From assembly GCF_005434945.1 (NCBI RefSeq), contig NZ_SKCH01000002.1:186001-250000 (forward strand): a DNA stretch of 64,000 bases, written 5' to 3'. The stretch is from Prescottella subtropica (lineage in GTDB: Bacteria > Actinomycetota > Actinomycetes > Mycobacteriales > Mycobacteriaceae). A model generated the notes under the pieces. The model searched no databases, had not been told where the DNA came from, and saw only the letters and a program-made list of their open reading frames with translations. Of the stretch, positions 9,711 to 19,283 are shown piece by piece. The position numbers were made by a program, and so were the translations under genes. Position 1 is the first letter of the stretch. Each line of letters begins with the position of its first letter.

Positions 9711-11515
9711 CCACTGCCCCGCTCGACCCGCCCGTTGCGTCGCCGTCGCACCGTGGAAGCATCGCGTCCCGGTTCTTCCGCCGTCCGCTCGGCACGATCG
9801 CGTTCGTGATGCTGGCCGTGGTCCTCGTCGTCGCGATCCTCGCACCGGTTCTCGCACCGTACGATCCCAACCTCGTGGACTTCGCGCTCACCAAGGCGCC
9901 CCCCGGTGCGGGTCACCCGCTCGGCGGTGACTCCGCCGGCCGGGACATCCTCAGCCGGTTGCTCTTCGGCGCGCAGACCACCCTCTATGGGGCGTTCGTG
10001 ACGTGCCTGACCGGCCTCCTCCTCGGCACCCCCGCCGGTGTCGCGGCCGGCTACTTCGGCGGCGGCCTGGATCGGGCCTGCACATGGGTCAGCGACGCCG
10101 TGCAGTCGGTGCCGGCCATGATCGTGCTGCTCATCGTCGCGTCCGGCAGCGGTTCGAACTTCACCGTGCTGATGGTCACCATCGGAATCTTCCTGGCCCC
10201 CGGATACTTTCGGATCGCCCGGTCGCTCGCGCAGACGGTACGCCGCGAGGCCTACATCGATGCGGCGCAGGTCTCCGGTCTGAAGACCGGGAGGATCCTC
10301 GCCGCGCACGTGGCACCGTCGGTGTACGCGCCGATCATCATCCAGACGGCCCTCACCGCCGGCATCGCGATGGGCATGCAGGCCGGGCTGCAGTTCCTCG
10401 GTGTCGGGTCCGCGTCGACCCCCAGTTGGGGCGCGATGATGAACGACGGCTTCCTCAACATGCTCAACCATCCGCTGATCCTGCTGTGGCCGTCGCTGGC
10501 ACTCGGCATCACGATCGCCTCGCTCGCGCTGGTGGGATCGACGCTCGCCGACGTCGTCGGGGCGCCCACCGTCGTGCCGCGCCGTAAACGTCGCGCCCCG
10601 CGCCCCGGCGGTGTCACCCCGCCGGCACCTCGCGCGGCAGAACAGGATCCGGCACCGGAGCGCGACCCGTCGGGGGCCGCGCTCCGGATCGAGAACCTGC
10701 GCGTCACCTACCCCGGCCCCGACGGTGACAGGGAGGTCGTGCACGAGGTGAGCCTCTCGGCCGCACCCGGCGAGGTCCTCGGCATCGTCGGTGAGTCCGG
10801 CTCCGGCAAGTCCCAGACGATGTTCGCGGCCCTCGACCTGCTGCCCGCCGGCGGTGAAGCCCACGCCGACGGCATCTGGATCGGCGGCACCGAGGTGGGA
10901 TCCCTGCCCCGGCGTCGGCGGCACGCCCTGTTCGGTTCCGGAATCGGTTACATCCCACAGGAACCCATGACCAACCTCGACCCCTGCTACACGATCGGAC
11001 ACCAGCTCACCGAGCCGCTGCGCGTCGTCGCCGGACTGTCGAAGACGCAGGCCCGTGATCGGGCCCGTGACACCCTCGCCCGCGTCGGGATCGTCGACCC
11101 GGATCGGGTGCTCGCGTCGTATCCGCACCAGATCTCGGGCGGTATGGCGCAACGGGTACTCATCGCCGGCGCGGTCATCTGCAAGCCGGCACTGCTGATC
11201 GCGGACGAGCCGACCACCGCCCTCGACGTCCTGGTGCAGGCCGAGGTCCTCGACCTGCTGCGGGAACTGCAACGGGAGGACGGAATGGCTCTCGTGCTGG
11301 TCACACACAACTTCGGGGTCGTCGCCGACATCTGCGACCGCGTCGTCGTCATGAGGGACGGCCGCGTCGTGGAGGAGGGCCCGGTGGACCGTATCTTCGC
11401 CGACCCGGCCGACCCGTACACCGCCGAACTCATCGGCGCCTCCCTCGACGACACCGACTGTCGGGGGCAGATCGACGGCGCCAGCGCCGAGACCGAGAGG
11501 ACCGTGAACGCATGA
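9707..11515 (+). CDS. Fused ABC permease-ATPase, DppC-DppD type
   Basis: A 602-residue fusion of two proteins that are normally separate. Residues 1 to about 300 are a DppC permease (N-terminal helix, SAGRDILSR block, EAA-like loop with AAQVSGLKTG). A Pro/Arg-rich linker of about 30 residues follows. Residues from about 325 onward form the DppD ATPase, with Walker A GESGSGKS at 362-369, signature ISGGMAQRV and Walker B LLIADEP. The start overlaps the dppB stop (ATGA) and its end overlaps the next ATPase gene (ATGA). No stop or frameshift lies in the linker. Such fusions occur in actinobacteria and should not be read as an assembly error. Confidence 0.92.
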   Translation: MTTAPLDPPVASPSHRGSIASRFFRRPLGTIAFVMLAVVLVVAILAPVLAPYDPNLVDFALTKAPPGAGHPLGGDSAGRDILSRLLFGAQTTLYGAFVTCLTGLLLGTPAGVAAGYFGGGLDRACTWVSDAVQSVPAMIVLLIVASGSGSNFTVLMVTIGIFLAPGYFRIARSLAQTVRREAYIDAAQVSGLKTGRILAAHVAPSVYAPIIIQTALTAGIAMGMQAGLQFLGVGSASTPSWGAMMNDGFLNMLNHPLILLWPSLALGITIASLALVGSTLADVVGAPTVVPRRKRRAPRPGGVTPPAPRAAEQDPAPERDPSGAALRIENLRVTYPGPDGDREVVHEVSLSAAPGEVLGIVGESGSGKSQTMFAALDLLPAGGEAHADGIWIGGTEVGSLPRRRRHALFGSGIGYIPQEPMTNLDPCYTIGHQLTEPLRVVAGLSKTQARDRARDTLARVGIVDPDRVLASYPHQISGGMAQRVLIAGAVICKPALLIADEPTTALDVLVQAEVLDLLRELQREDGMALVLVTHNFGVVADICDRVVVMRDGRVVEEGPVDRIFADPADPYTAELIGASLDDTDCRGQIDGASAETERTVNA

Positions 11516-12381
11516 CCGGCACCATCGACACCACCGATCCGTTCGCACCCGACCGGCCCGGGACGGCGCTGCTCTCCGCGGAGAACGTCGTCGTCGAATA
11601 CCCGGCCCGTGGCAAGAAGACGTTCCGTGCCCTCGAGGGTGTCTCTCTCGACATCGGACAGTCCGAATGCGTCGGGCTGGTCGGCGGCAGCGGGTCCGGC
11701 AAGTCGACGCTCGGCAAGGCGATCCTCGGGCTCGCGCCCGTCGCGAGTGGCCGGATCGTGTTCGACGGCACCGACATCACCCGGGCCCGGGGCGCGAACC
11801 GCCGTAGCCTGTCGCGCAGTATCCAGGTGGTGTTCCAGGACCCGTACGGGTCGCTGAATCCGCGGATGACCGTCGGTGAGGTCCTCGCCGAACCGCTCGT
11901 CGCGTCGGGCACGGGGAAGTCCGCGGCCCGCAGTGCCGTCACCGAGGCCCTCGATCTGGTCTCGCTGCCCCGTGGTTCCGCGGACCGCTACCCGAGCGAG
12001 TTCTCCGGCGGCCAGCGGCAGCGGGTCGCGATCGCGCGGGCGCTGGTGCGCCGGCCACGCCTGATCATCTGTGACGAACCGGTCAGCGCACTGGATCTGA
12101 CGACGCAGGCATCGATCGTGGACCTGTTCATCGACGTCCAGCGCAACACCGGGGTGTCGTACCTGTTCGTCTCGCACGACCTGAACGTGGTGCGCCGTCT
12201 CTGCCACCGGGTGTCGGTGCTGCACCACGGCACCATCGTCGAAACCGGTGACGCCGAGGCGGTGACCCGGTCGCCGCGGCACGAGTACACCCGCAGGCTG
12301 CTGCTCGCGTCCCCGGTCGCGGACCCTGAGCGGCAGGCGGCCCGCCGACGGGAGTGGGCGCGGCTGCGCGAGACGGCCTGA
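11512..12381 (+). CDS. ABC transporter ATP-binding protein, DppF/OppF type
   Basis: A 289-residue second ATPase of the importer. Walker A GGSGSGKST is at 58-66, the signature is FSGGQRQRV, and Walker B reads LIICDEP. It has the typical OppF C-terminal region after HEYTRRLL. It overlaps the fused gene by 4 bp and ends the importer operon; a strong hairpin follows at 12395-12430. Confidence 0.94.
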   Translation: MTGTIDTTDPFAPDRPGTALLSAENVVVEYPARGKKTFRALEGVSLDIGQSECVGLVGGSGSGKSTLGKAILGLAPVASGRIVFDGTDITRARGANRRSLSRSIQVVFQDPYGSLNPRMTVGEVLAEPLVASGTGKSAARSAVTEALDLVSLPRGSADRYPSEFSGGQRQRVAIARALVRRPRLIICDEPVSALDLTTQASIVDLFIDVQRNTGVSYLFVSHDLNVVRRLCHRVSVLHHGTIVETGDAEAVTRSPRHEYTRRLLLASPVADPERQAARRREWARLRETA

Positions 12382-12394
12382 CCGCTCCCCACGA

Positions 12395-12430
12395 CGAAAG
12401 CCCCTGTGCTGTGACGCACAGGGGCTTTCG
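12395..12430. terminator. Bidirectional terminator between importer and MFS genes
   Basis: A perfect 14-bp stem (12395-12408 and 12417-12430) with an 8-nt loop. It begins CGAAAGCCCC and ends GGGGCTTTCG, so both directions end in a short A/T stretch. It serves the convergent plus-strand importer and minus-strand MFS operons. Confidence 0.8.
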
Positions 12431-12441
12431 CGTGTCGCGGG

Positions 12442-13677
12442 TTACCGTGCCGGTGCCAGGACGGGCGACGTGGCCTCGCGTCGGCGCACGAGCGGTGCGA
12501 CCACCGTCCACACGACGACGGTGGACGCCACACTCGCGGTCACCATCGTCACCGCCATCGTGACCGTGTTCGCGCCGCCGAGCGAGACCAGCGGTGCGAC
12601 CAGCGGGCCGGCCACGAACGTTGCCGTCCCGAGCAGGGCAGCTGCTGTCCCGGCATGTGCGGCATGGGATTCGAGTGCGAGTACCGAACTGTTGGGCGAC
12701 GACATGCCGCTGCAGGCGAGCAGCACGGCGAGGGCCGTCAGAACCGGGAACAGTCCCGCACCGGTGAGCGCGAACCCGAGCATGGCGAGTGCGGCGGCCG
12801 TCGTCGCGGTCGACGCGGCCACATACATTCGCAGGGGGCCGACTCGGGTGACGAGGGCCCGGTTGAGCTGCGCGCCGAGCACCGACGCCACCGAGTTGGC
12901 CGCGAAGATCAGGCTGAACGCCTGCGGGCCCAGGTGGTGCTCGTTCTGCACGACGAAACTGATCGACGCGAGGTACGTGAAGAACGTGATCCCACCGAAC
13001 ACGAGCGCGGTGAGGATCGCCACGAACGCCCGGTCGCCGAGCACCACCGCGAAATGCCGGCCCGTGGCGGCCGGCCCACCGCCGTGCCGGCGTTCCGGGG
13101 GCAGCGTCTCACGCAGGGACGTCGCGCCGATCGCGAAGATCGCGGCACCGAATCCGGCCAGGACGACGAAGATGCCCCGCCAGCTCATGACCGTCGCGAG
13201 CTGACCGCCGATGACGGGCGCCAGGATCGGGGCCAGCGCGGCCACCAGTGCGAGCATCGACAGCAGCCGCGAGAGTTCTGCGCCGTCGAAGAGGTCGCGG
13301 GCCACGGCCAGCGCCATGACGATCCCGGCCGATCCGGCGAGCCCCTGGAGGAACCGGACCGCCAGCAGGACTTCGATGTTCGGTGCGGCGGCGCATGCCA
13401 GGCTGAGTACCGCGAACAGCGCCACACCGACGAGCAGTGGTGGGCGCCTGCCGAACCGGTCGCTGAGCGGTCCGACGACGAGTTGGCCGAGACCGAGCCC
13501 GATCATCGACGCCGACATCGTGGCCTGCGACAGCGCGTCGCTGGTGCCCAGGTCGGCGGCCAGCTGCGGCAGCGACGGCATGTACAGGTCCATCGACAGC
13601 GGCCCGAAGACCTCGAGCGCACCGAGGACGAGGATGCTGCGGCGCAGGCTCATCACCGGCGCCGCGGGGGCCGTCAC
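12442..13677 (-). CDS. MFS exporter, Bcr/CflA drug-resistance type
   Basis: A 411-residue, 12-helix major facilitator with the N-terminal signature MDLYMPSLPQLAADL and the loop 2-3 motif GPLSDRFGRRP, both typical of Bcr/CflA multidrug exporters. The GTG start at 13677 overlaps the stop of the esterase before it (GTGA); an ATG at 13653 is the alternative. As the last gene of a four-gene catabolic operon it may export the substrate or a toxic intermediate. Confidence 0.9.
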   Translation of the reverse strand: MTAPAAPVMSLRRSILVLGALEVFGPLSMDLYMPSLPQLAADLGTSDALSQATMSASMIGLGLGQLVVGPLSDRFGRRPPLLVGVALFAVLSLACAAAPNIEVLLAVRFLQGLAGSAGIVMALAVARDLFDGAELSRLLSMLALVAALAPILAPVIGGQLATVMSWRGIFVVLAGFGAAIFAIGATSLRETLPPERRHGGGPAATGRHFAVVLGDRAFVAILTALVFGGITFFTYLASISFVVQNEHHLGPQAFSLIFAANSVASVLGAQLNRALVTRVGPLRMYVAASTATTAAALAMLGFALTGAGLFPVLTALAVLLACSGMSSPNSSVLALESHAAHAGTAAALLGTATFVAGPLVAPLVSLGGANTVTMAVTMVTASVASTVVVWTVVAPLVRRREATSPVLAPAR

Positions 13678-14681
13678 ACCGACCCCTGCGTCGCCGTGCC
13701 CAGCACCCGGTCGATCCACGAGAGGCGTGCGTCGTCGGACGCCGCCGCGACCGCGGTACCGGCGGAGAACCCGGAGAAGCCGTGGTAGCCACCGGACCAC
13801 ACGTGCAGCTCGGCGGTGCCACCGGACGCCCAGATGCGGCCCGCGTAGGCGATCGCCTCGTCCCGGAACACCTCGGCGGCGCCGACGGTGACGAACGCCG
13901 GCGGCAGCCCGGACAGGTCGGTGGCGCGGGCGGGTGCGGAGTACGGGGACACGGCGTCGGTGAAGCGGTCGGCGCCGAGGATCGCGTCCCATGCGGTGTC
14001 GTTGTTGTTGCGGTCCCATGCGCCGATCCCGTCGTACTGGCGGGCCGACACGGTCTCGTTGCGGTCGTCGAGCATGGGGCAGTCGAGGAGCTGACCGACG
14101 AGGTCCGGGCCGCCGCGGTCGCGGGCCATGAGCGCGACCGCGGCGCTGAGTCCGCCGCCCGCGCTGGCACCGCCGACGAGGATCCGCTGCGGGTCGACAC
14201 CGAGGGCGGCGGCGTTGCCGGCCAGCCAGCACAGTCCGGCATAACAGTCCTCGGCGGCGGCGGGGCCGGGATGCTCGGGGGCGAGCCGGTATTCGACGCT
14301 CACCCCGACCGCACCGGTGCGCAGCACCAGGTCGGCGAGGCCGTCGAGTCCGAAGAAACGGTTGCCGAGGATCATGCCGCCGCCGTGGATCTGGTAGATC
14401 GCGGGCCGGCCGGCGGCGGGTGCGCCGCCGTCGCGGGGCCGCAGGATCGTCAGTTCGATCTCGGGGGCACCATCCGGTCCGGGCACCCGCCGGTGCTCGA
14501 CGTCGACGGGGCGGTCGCCGATCTGGGTGTCGGCAGGCGGGACGATCGTTTCGAAGTGGGCGCGGTTGACGTGGATCGTGCCCGCGCGCAACGGGATCCG
14601 TTCCACGAGGTCGAGGAACGCGGCCAGGCCCGGTTCGAGGTCGGGATCGTAGGGGACGGGCGGGACGGGAACGTAGGTCAT
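13674..14681 (-). CDS. Alpha/beta hydrolase, hormone-sensitive-lipase type
   Basis: A 335-residue esterase-like protein with oxyanion-hole motif HGGG at 99-102 and nucleophile motif GASAGG at 171-176 (Ser173). The usual acidic residue before the nucleophile is Ala here, a mild deviation. The C-terminal GGYHGF carries the probable catalytic His. It lies between the aldo/keto reductase and the MFS gene of the same operon, so it probably hydrolyses an ester or related bond in the same unknown substrate. Confidence 0.9.
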   Translation of the reverse strand: MTYVPVPPVPYDPDLEPGLAAFLDLVERIPLRAGTIHVNRAHFETIVPPADTQIGDRPVDVEHRRVPGPDGAPEIELTILRPRDGGAPAAGRPAIYQIHGGGMILGNRFFGLDGLADLVLRTGAVGVSVEYRLAPEHPGPAAAEDCYAGLCWLAGNAAALGVDPQRILVGGASAGGGLSAAVALMARDRGGPDLVGQLLDCPMLDDRNETVSARQYDGIGAWDRNNNDTAWDAILGADRFTDAVSPYSAPARATDLSGLPPAFVTVGAAEVFRDEAIAYAGRIWASGGTAELHVWSGGYHGFSGFSAGTAVAAASDDARLSWIDRVLGTATQGSV

Positions 14682-14781
14682 GGGCTCGGCTTTCTGGGAA
14701 GGGATGCGGCGTCGCCCCCCGGACCGGATGTCCGAGGGGCGACGGGGGATCGGGGATGGGCGGCTGTGGCTGCGGCCGCGA

Positions 14782-15750
14782 TTACGGCCCGGCCGGGTCG
14801 ACGACGCCGGCGTCGGCCTGCAGGTCGGCGACCAGATCGCGCAGCGGCTGCGCGCCGACACGTTCGACGAGGTCGACGGCGCCGAGGTTCTCGCGCAGTT
14901 GGGTGATGCTCGTGGCCCCGAACAGGGTGGTGGTGTTGGCCGGGTGGGTGAGTGTGAACGCGACGGCCAACTGGGCGGCGGTGGTGCCGAGTTCGGCGGC
15001 GATCGCGACGAGCTTCGGGGCGACCTCGACGATCCGCTCGCGGATCCCGCCGGGGTCGCGGCCGATCTCCCGCTGCGGAGTCTTGCCGGCGAGGATGCCG
15101 CCCTCCATCACGTCGGAGGACTGCATGGTCAGGCCGCGGGCCCACAGGGCGGCGAACGGTTCGCCGTCGGGGATGGCGCGGCGGGCGACGCTGTACTTGA
15201 GTTGCGCGATCTGCGGTCCGGGGACGCCGTCGGCGGCGGCGACGTCGAGCAGGGTGCCGACATTGACGGCGGACCAGTTGTTCACTCCCCACGCGCCGAT
15301 CAGGCCGGCGTCGCGCAGGTCGGCGAGGTCGTGGACGAGGCGGGTCAGGTCGAGGCCCTCGGTGCGCAGGTCGCCGAGGATCACCAGGTCGGCGTGGTCG
15401 GTGCCGGCGCGCAGCAGCGCGTTCTCCAACTGGTCGCGCAGCGGCTGCGCCGGGTACGGCTCGAGCCACAGCTTGGCGGAGAGCTGGTACTGCTCGCGGT
15501 GCAGCCCGGCGGCCCGGACGATCGCCGAGAACAGCACGTCGGTGAACACCGGCGGGTGCCCGGGCATGCTGTAGACGCCGACGTCGAACAGGGTGATACC
15601 GCGGTCGACGGCCTCGGAAACCATCGCGACCGCGTCGCGGAAGTCCATGCGGTCGTAGGTGTGCCACGAGCCGAGGGCGAGCGTGGAGGTCAGGGGGCCG
15701 TCGGCGCCGATGCGGCGCTGTGGGATCGGGGCCAGGGCAGTGTCGGGCAT
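14782..15750 (-). CDS. Atypical aldo/keto reductase (copy 1)
   Basis: A 322-residue TIM-barrel aldo/keto reductase. The catalytic Asp and Tyr are in LFDVGVY and the Lys in LSAKLW. The residue usually His in the fourth tetrad position appears replaced: the strand reads VILGD. The paralogue at 19284-20249 has the same change (VVVGD). The reaction could be an NAD(P)-linked oxidation or reduction with altered chemistry. It is 24 bp after the zinc dehydrogenase gene, in one operon. Confidence 0.88.
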   Translation of the reverse strand: MPDTALAPIPQRRIGADGPLTSTLALGSWHTYDRMDFRDAVAMVSEAVDRGITLFDVGVYSMPGHPPVFTDVLFSAIVRAAGLHREQYQLSAKLWLEPYPAQPLRDQLENALLRAGTDHADLVILGDLRTEGLDLTRLVHDLADLRDAGLIGAWGVNNWSAVNVGTLLDVAAADGVPGPQIAQLKYSVARRAIPDGEPFAALWARGLTMQSSDVMEGGILAGKTPQREIGRDPGGIRERIVEVAPKLVAIAAELGTTAAQLAVAFTLTHPANTTTLFGATSITQLRENLGAVDLVERVGAQPLRDLVADLQADAGVVDPAGP

Positions 15751-15774
15751 GGGGGTCTCCTTCGGGAGCAGGGG

Positions 15775-16920
15775 TCAGGGCAGGCGGGGGTCGACGACGG
15801 CCTTGATCTCACCGAGCCGGTGCATCGAGGCGAGCGCGTCGGATGCGGATCCGAGTCCGACCGGGGTGCTGAACAATTCGTCCCACGGGAAGCGGTCACC
15901 GAACGTGCCGAAGAACTCGACGGCCCGGTAGTAGTCGGCGATGTCGCCGTTGAGGGAGCCGACTACGGACAGTTCCTTGCCCATCACCGTGCCCAGGGCG
16001 ACGGGGGTGGCCACCGGTCCGGTGCTGCCGACGATCGCGACCGTGCCCCGGTGCGCGGCCACCCCGATCGCCTCCTCGCCGACGCTGGGTGCGCCCGCGA
16101 AGTCGAACACGTAGTCGGCGCCGCCGCCGGTGAGGTCGAGGATGTGCTCGATCCGCTCGGCCGGGGCGGCCGACAGGTCGACGGTGTCGGTGGCGCCGAA
16201 CGCGGTGGCGGCGCGCAGTCGGTCGTCGGGGCCACCGACGGTGACGATCCGGCCGGCGCCGGAGATCTGCGCGAACGCGGTCGCGAACAGGCCGAGGGCG
16301 CCCGCACCCTGGACGACGACACTGGCGCCGGGACGGATGCCGCCGACGCGGGAGAAGGCGCGCAGCACGGTCTTGGCGGCGCAGCCACTCATCGCGGCGT
16401 GGGTGTCGGCGACCTGTTCGGGCAGCAGCAGTTTCGCGGCACCGGGGGTGACGTAGCAGTACTCGACGAGCCCGCCGGTGGCGTACGGGGCGACGTCGGA
16501 GCGTTGCAGGAAGCCGTAGCCGCGGGACGAGCACGCGACAGGCTCGCGCAGCACCGTGCAACCGAAGCAGGTGCCGCACGTGGATTCGGACCAGCCGATG
16601 CGGTCGCCGATCGACACGGGACGGCCGAGGGTGTCGACGGTGCCGTCACCGACCGCGACGACGGTGCCGACCATCTCGTGCCCGAGGACCATCGGCAGCA
16701 TGCCGGGGAAGGTCATGGCGCCCGACCACAGGTGGACATCGGTGCCGCACAAGGAGGTACAGCTGACCTGGACCAGGGCGGCGCCGGGTTCGACGGTGGG
16801 CGGCAGCGGGATCTCGCCGATGCTCAGGGGCTGTCCGTGCGCGGTGAGGACCGCGGCGCGGGTCGAGACGCGTGGCGTGGTGGATACGGGCAATTCGGTC
16901 TCCTTGATCGGGGTGGACAT
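15775..16920 (-). CDS. Zinc-dependent alcohol dehydrogenase (MDR family)
   Basis: A 381-residue medium-chain dehydrogenase. The catalytic zinc site is indicated by SLCGTDVH and the GHEMVG motif. The structural zinc site has four Cys in CGTCFGC and the following VAC. The nucleotide fold has GAGALG. It starts at 16920, only 27 bp from the divergent amidohydrolase frame, and a TAGACT -10-like box on the minus strand overlaps the shared operator. It probably oxidises an alcohol in the unknown pathway. Confidence 0.92.
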   Translation of the reverse strand: MSTPIKETELPVSTTPRVSTRAAVLTAHGQPLSIGEIPLPPTVEPGAALVQVSCTSLCGTDVHLWSGAMTFPGMLPMVLGHEMVGTVVAVGDGTVDTLGRPVSIGDRIGWSESTCGTCFGCTVLREPVACSSRGYGFLQRSDVAPYATGGLVEYCYVTPGAAKLLLPEQVADTHAAMSGCAAKTVLRAFSRVGGIRPGASVVVQGAGALGLFATAFAQISGAGRIVTVGGPDDRLRAATAFGATDTVDLSAAPAERIEHILDLTGGGADYVFDFAGAPSVGEEAIGVAAHRGTVAIVGSTGPVATPVALGTVMGKELSVVGSLNGDIADYYRAVEFFGTFGDRFPWDELFSTPVGLGSASDALASMHRLGEIKAVVDPRLP

Positions 16921-16938
16921 CGCCGTGAATTGCTTTAG

Positions 16939-16952
16939 TCTACGAGCGTGGA
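16939..16952. promoter_or_regulatory. Operator-like element TCTAC-N4-GTAGA (site 2)
   Basis: TCTACGAGCGTGGA: one mismatch to the consensus arms, followed by AATAAAA. It overlaps a minus-strand TAGACT -10 box for the dehydrogenase operon and also the first possible GTG of the amidohydrolase. Confidence 0.65.
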
Positions 16953-18354
16953 AATAAAATCACCAGAGTTTCCGGAGGCGGATTTCGCCCCACCTGCTGT
17001 GAACGTGACTGACGCACACGCGGATTCGGTCGTCCTCGGAGCGACCGTATCGGCACTCGATCCCGATGCCCGTCCGGCGACCGCGCTCGCGATCCGCGGC
17101 GGACGGATCGTCGCGACGGGCGACGAGCGCGACGTCCGGCACCTGATCGGACCCCGCACCGAGGTCCTCGAATTCGCCGGACGGGCCCTGGTTCCCGGTA
17201 TCAACGACTCGCACCTGCACGCCGCGTGGCTCGGCGCGATGTGGCCCGCCACGCTCCTCGGCGGCGGAACCGACCCCGCCGACCCGCCCCCGGCCCTGGT
17301 GACCGCGGCGGACCGGCGCGCGGCGATCCTGCGAGCGGTGCGGATCGCCTCCGGCCTGGGCATCACCAGTTTCACCGAACCGGGACTGGGGCCGGGGGAG
17401 GACGACGGCCCCACCGGGTGTTTCTCGTCCGCCGTTCTCGACGAGTACGCGGCCCTGTCGCGGGAGGGCGCCCTGGATGCGCGCGTCACGGTGCTGCGCC
17501 TGTTCGGGGAACTCGACGGGCCGAGCGCCGTGGCGAACCTCGAGCGCGGACTGGACACACCTGTCCCGCAGTCCGACCCGCGGTGGCTGCGGGTGGCCGG
17601 GGTGAAGATCTTCGCCGACGGCATCCCGCCCATGCGGACCGCGTGGACCCACCACTGCTACGCCGACGGCACCGACGGTGCCCTGCTCGTCGACGGCGCC
17701 GACGCGGCCGAGCGGGAGGCGAACCTGCGCCGGATGATCGCCCTCGCGCACGCGCGCGGCCTGCAGATCGGCGTCCACGCCACCGGGGACCGCACCATCG
17801 AGACGATGGTCGACGCGCTCGCCCGTGAGCAGCAACGGGATCCGCAGCGGCCCCGGCACTACGTCATCCACGGCGACCTGGTCACCCCCGAGATCCTCGG
17901 CCGGATGGCCGCCGTCGGGGTGGGTCTGAACACCCAGCCGTGCATCGCCGCGCAGACCCGCGGGTGGATGGCCGGCGCCCTCGGCGACGAGATCGCCGGC
18001 GCCGCCTGGCCGCTCGAACAGGCCTTCGCCGCCGGGGTGCCGGTGTCGCTGAGCTCGGATGCTCCGGTCCTCACCCCGGACTGGCGGCTCGGGATCGCGG
18101 CCGCGGCCGCGTCGATGCCGGACGCGGTGCGCCGCGACCCGCGGGCGGTGATGCGGCGGCTGCTGCGCTGCTACACCGTCGAGCCGGCGGTGCAGGATCG
18201 CGCCGAGCACTGGAAGGGCACGCTTGCCGTCGGGATGGCCGCGGACGTCTGTGTCCTCGAACAGGATCCACTCGAGCTCGCCCCGAGTGAACTGCCCGAC
18301 GTCGCGGTCGATGCGACGATCGTCGACGGCCGGACGGTGTTCCGCCGGAGCTGA
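16948..18354 (+). CDS. Metal-dependent amidohydrolase, YtcJ-like
   Basis: A 468-residue amidohydrolase of the type 3 (exoenzyme/YtcJ) group. The N-terminal metal motif is HLH in NDSHLHA. Later His residues in VHATGD and VIHGD and the Asp in SSDAP complete the binuclear site. It would hydrolyse an amide, lactam or formamide-like bond. The start is uncertain. GTG 16948 is the most upstream possibility but lies inside the operator. GTG 17005 gives VTDAHADSVVLG, which better matches family N-termini. The gene diverges from the zinc dehydrogenase. Confidence 0.88.
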   Translation: MEIKSPEFPEADFAPPAVNVTDAHADSVVLGATVSALDPDARPATALAIRGGRIVATGDERDVRHLIGPRTEVLEFAGRALVPGINDSHLHAAWLGAMWPATLLGGGTDPADPPPALVTAADRRAAILRAVRIASGLGITSFTEPGLGPGEDDGPTGCFSSAVLDEYAALSREGALDARVTVLRLFGELDGPSAVANLERGLDTPVPQSDPRWLRVAGVKIFADGIPPMRTAWTHHCYADGTDGALLVDGADAAEREANLRRMIALAHARGLQIGVHATGDRTIETMVDALAREQQRDPQRPRHYVIHGDLVTPEILGRMAAVGVGLNTQPCIAAQTRGWMAGALGDEIAGAAWPLEQAFAAGVPVSLSSDAPVLTPDWRLGIAAAAASMPDAVRRDPRAVMRRLLRCYTVEPAVQDRAEHWKGTLAVGMAADVCVLEQDPLELAPSELPDVAVDATIVDGRTVFRRS

Positions 18355-18360
18355 GCCTCG

Positions 18361-18385
18361 TGGGGGCGGGACGTACCCGCCCCCA
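18361..18385. terminator. Terminator between convergent amidohydrolase and SDR genes
   Basis: A 10-bp G/C-rich stem (TGGGGGCGGG with its complement) and a 5-nt loop, placed in the 42-bp gap between the two convergent stops. Confidence 0.65.
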
Positions 18386-18396
18386 CCACGACCGGC

Positions 18397-19140
18397 TCAG
18401 GCGAGGAGTTGGCCGCCGTCGACAGCCAGGCTCACTCCGGTGATGTGGGCGGCCCCGGGGCCGGCCAGGAACACCACGGACGGCACGACGTCGTCGACCC
18501 CGGCGATGCGTCCGGACGGAATCCGCGACTCCCATGCCGCCCGGGCCTCGGCGTTGCTCGCGAACTCGGCGGTCATCGGCGTGAGCACCGGTCCGGGGGC
18601 GACGGCATTGACCCGGATCCCGTCGGCGGCGAACTCGATCGCGGCGGACCGGGTGATGGCGTCGACGGCGGCCTTGGTGGCCTCGTAGTGCCCGAGTCCG
18701 GGGGTGGGCTGGCGGGCGCCGATCGAGCTGACGTTGACGATCGCACCGCGCGTGCCGTGCGTCATCATGTGTGCCCCGACGGCGCGGGTCATCAGGAAGG
18801 TGCCGCGGAAGTTCACCCGGAGCACGGTGTCGAGAACCTCGACGGGCAGGTGGACGAGCGGTGCGCCGCCGGCGGCCAGGCCGGCGTTGTTGACCAGGAC
18901 CTCGATCGGCCCGTGCTCGGCGGTGACGGCGGCGACGGCGGCGTCGATCGAGTCCGCGTCACCGATGTCGACGCGCACGTGTCCGGCGCCGATCTCCTGC
19001 GCGGTGGAGGCCGCGGCCGCGGGGTCGATGTCGGCGACGACGACGCGGTCGCCGGCGGCGACGAAGGCCTCGGCGATACCGCGGCCGATACCGCTCGCGC
19101 CGCCCGTGACGAGCACCGTGCGTCCGCTGGATGTGTTCAT
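18397..19140 (-). CDS. Short-chain dehydrogenase/reductase
   Basis: A 247-residue classical SDR with cofactor motif TGGASGIG near residue 12, NNAG, and the catalytic Y-x-x-x-K (YEATK). The ATG at 19140 is the only start that gives a normal N-terminus. An Asp after the second beta strand (VADID) suggests NAD preference. It diverges from the second aldo/keto reductase across a shared operator element. Confidence 0.92.
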   Translation of the reverse strand: MNTSSGRTVLVTGGASGIGRGIAEAFVAAGDRVVVADIDPAAAASTAQEIGAGHVRVDIGDADSIDAAVAAVTAEHGPIEVLVNNAGLAAGGAPLVHLPVEVLDTVLRVNFRGTFLMTRAVGAHMMTHGTRGAIVNVSSIGARQPTPGLGHYEATKAAVDAITRSAAIEFAADGIRVNAVAPGPVLTPMTAEFASNAEARAAWESRIPSGRIAGVDDVVPSVVFLAGPGAAHITGVSLAVDGGQLLA

Positions 19141-19234
19141 GGTGAGACCTCCATGGGTCGGAGAGGAGTGATTTCTGTTGAGCGCGTGAGAGTTCGGAGA
19201 ACGTCCGGGATGGCACACCGTCCGCTCGCTATGT

Positions 19235-19248
19235 TATACAAGCGTAGA
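19235..19248. promoter_or_regulatory. Operator-like element TCTAC-N4-GTAGA (site 3)
   Basis: TATACAAGCGTAGA followed by AAATAAA, in the 143-bp gap between the SDR and aldo/keto reductase genes. The minus-strand -10-like TATAAC overlaps its left arm. Confidence 0.65.
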
Positions 19249-19283
19249 AAATAAATGTGACGGAGGCAACAGGAGGTGGACGG

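Noticed and set aside
9266-11548. 760-codon minus-strand frame across the ABC importer genes
   Set aside because: It is the mirror of clear permease and ATPase genes and has no family motif.
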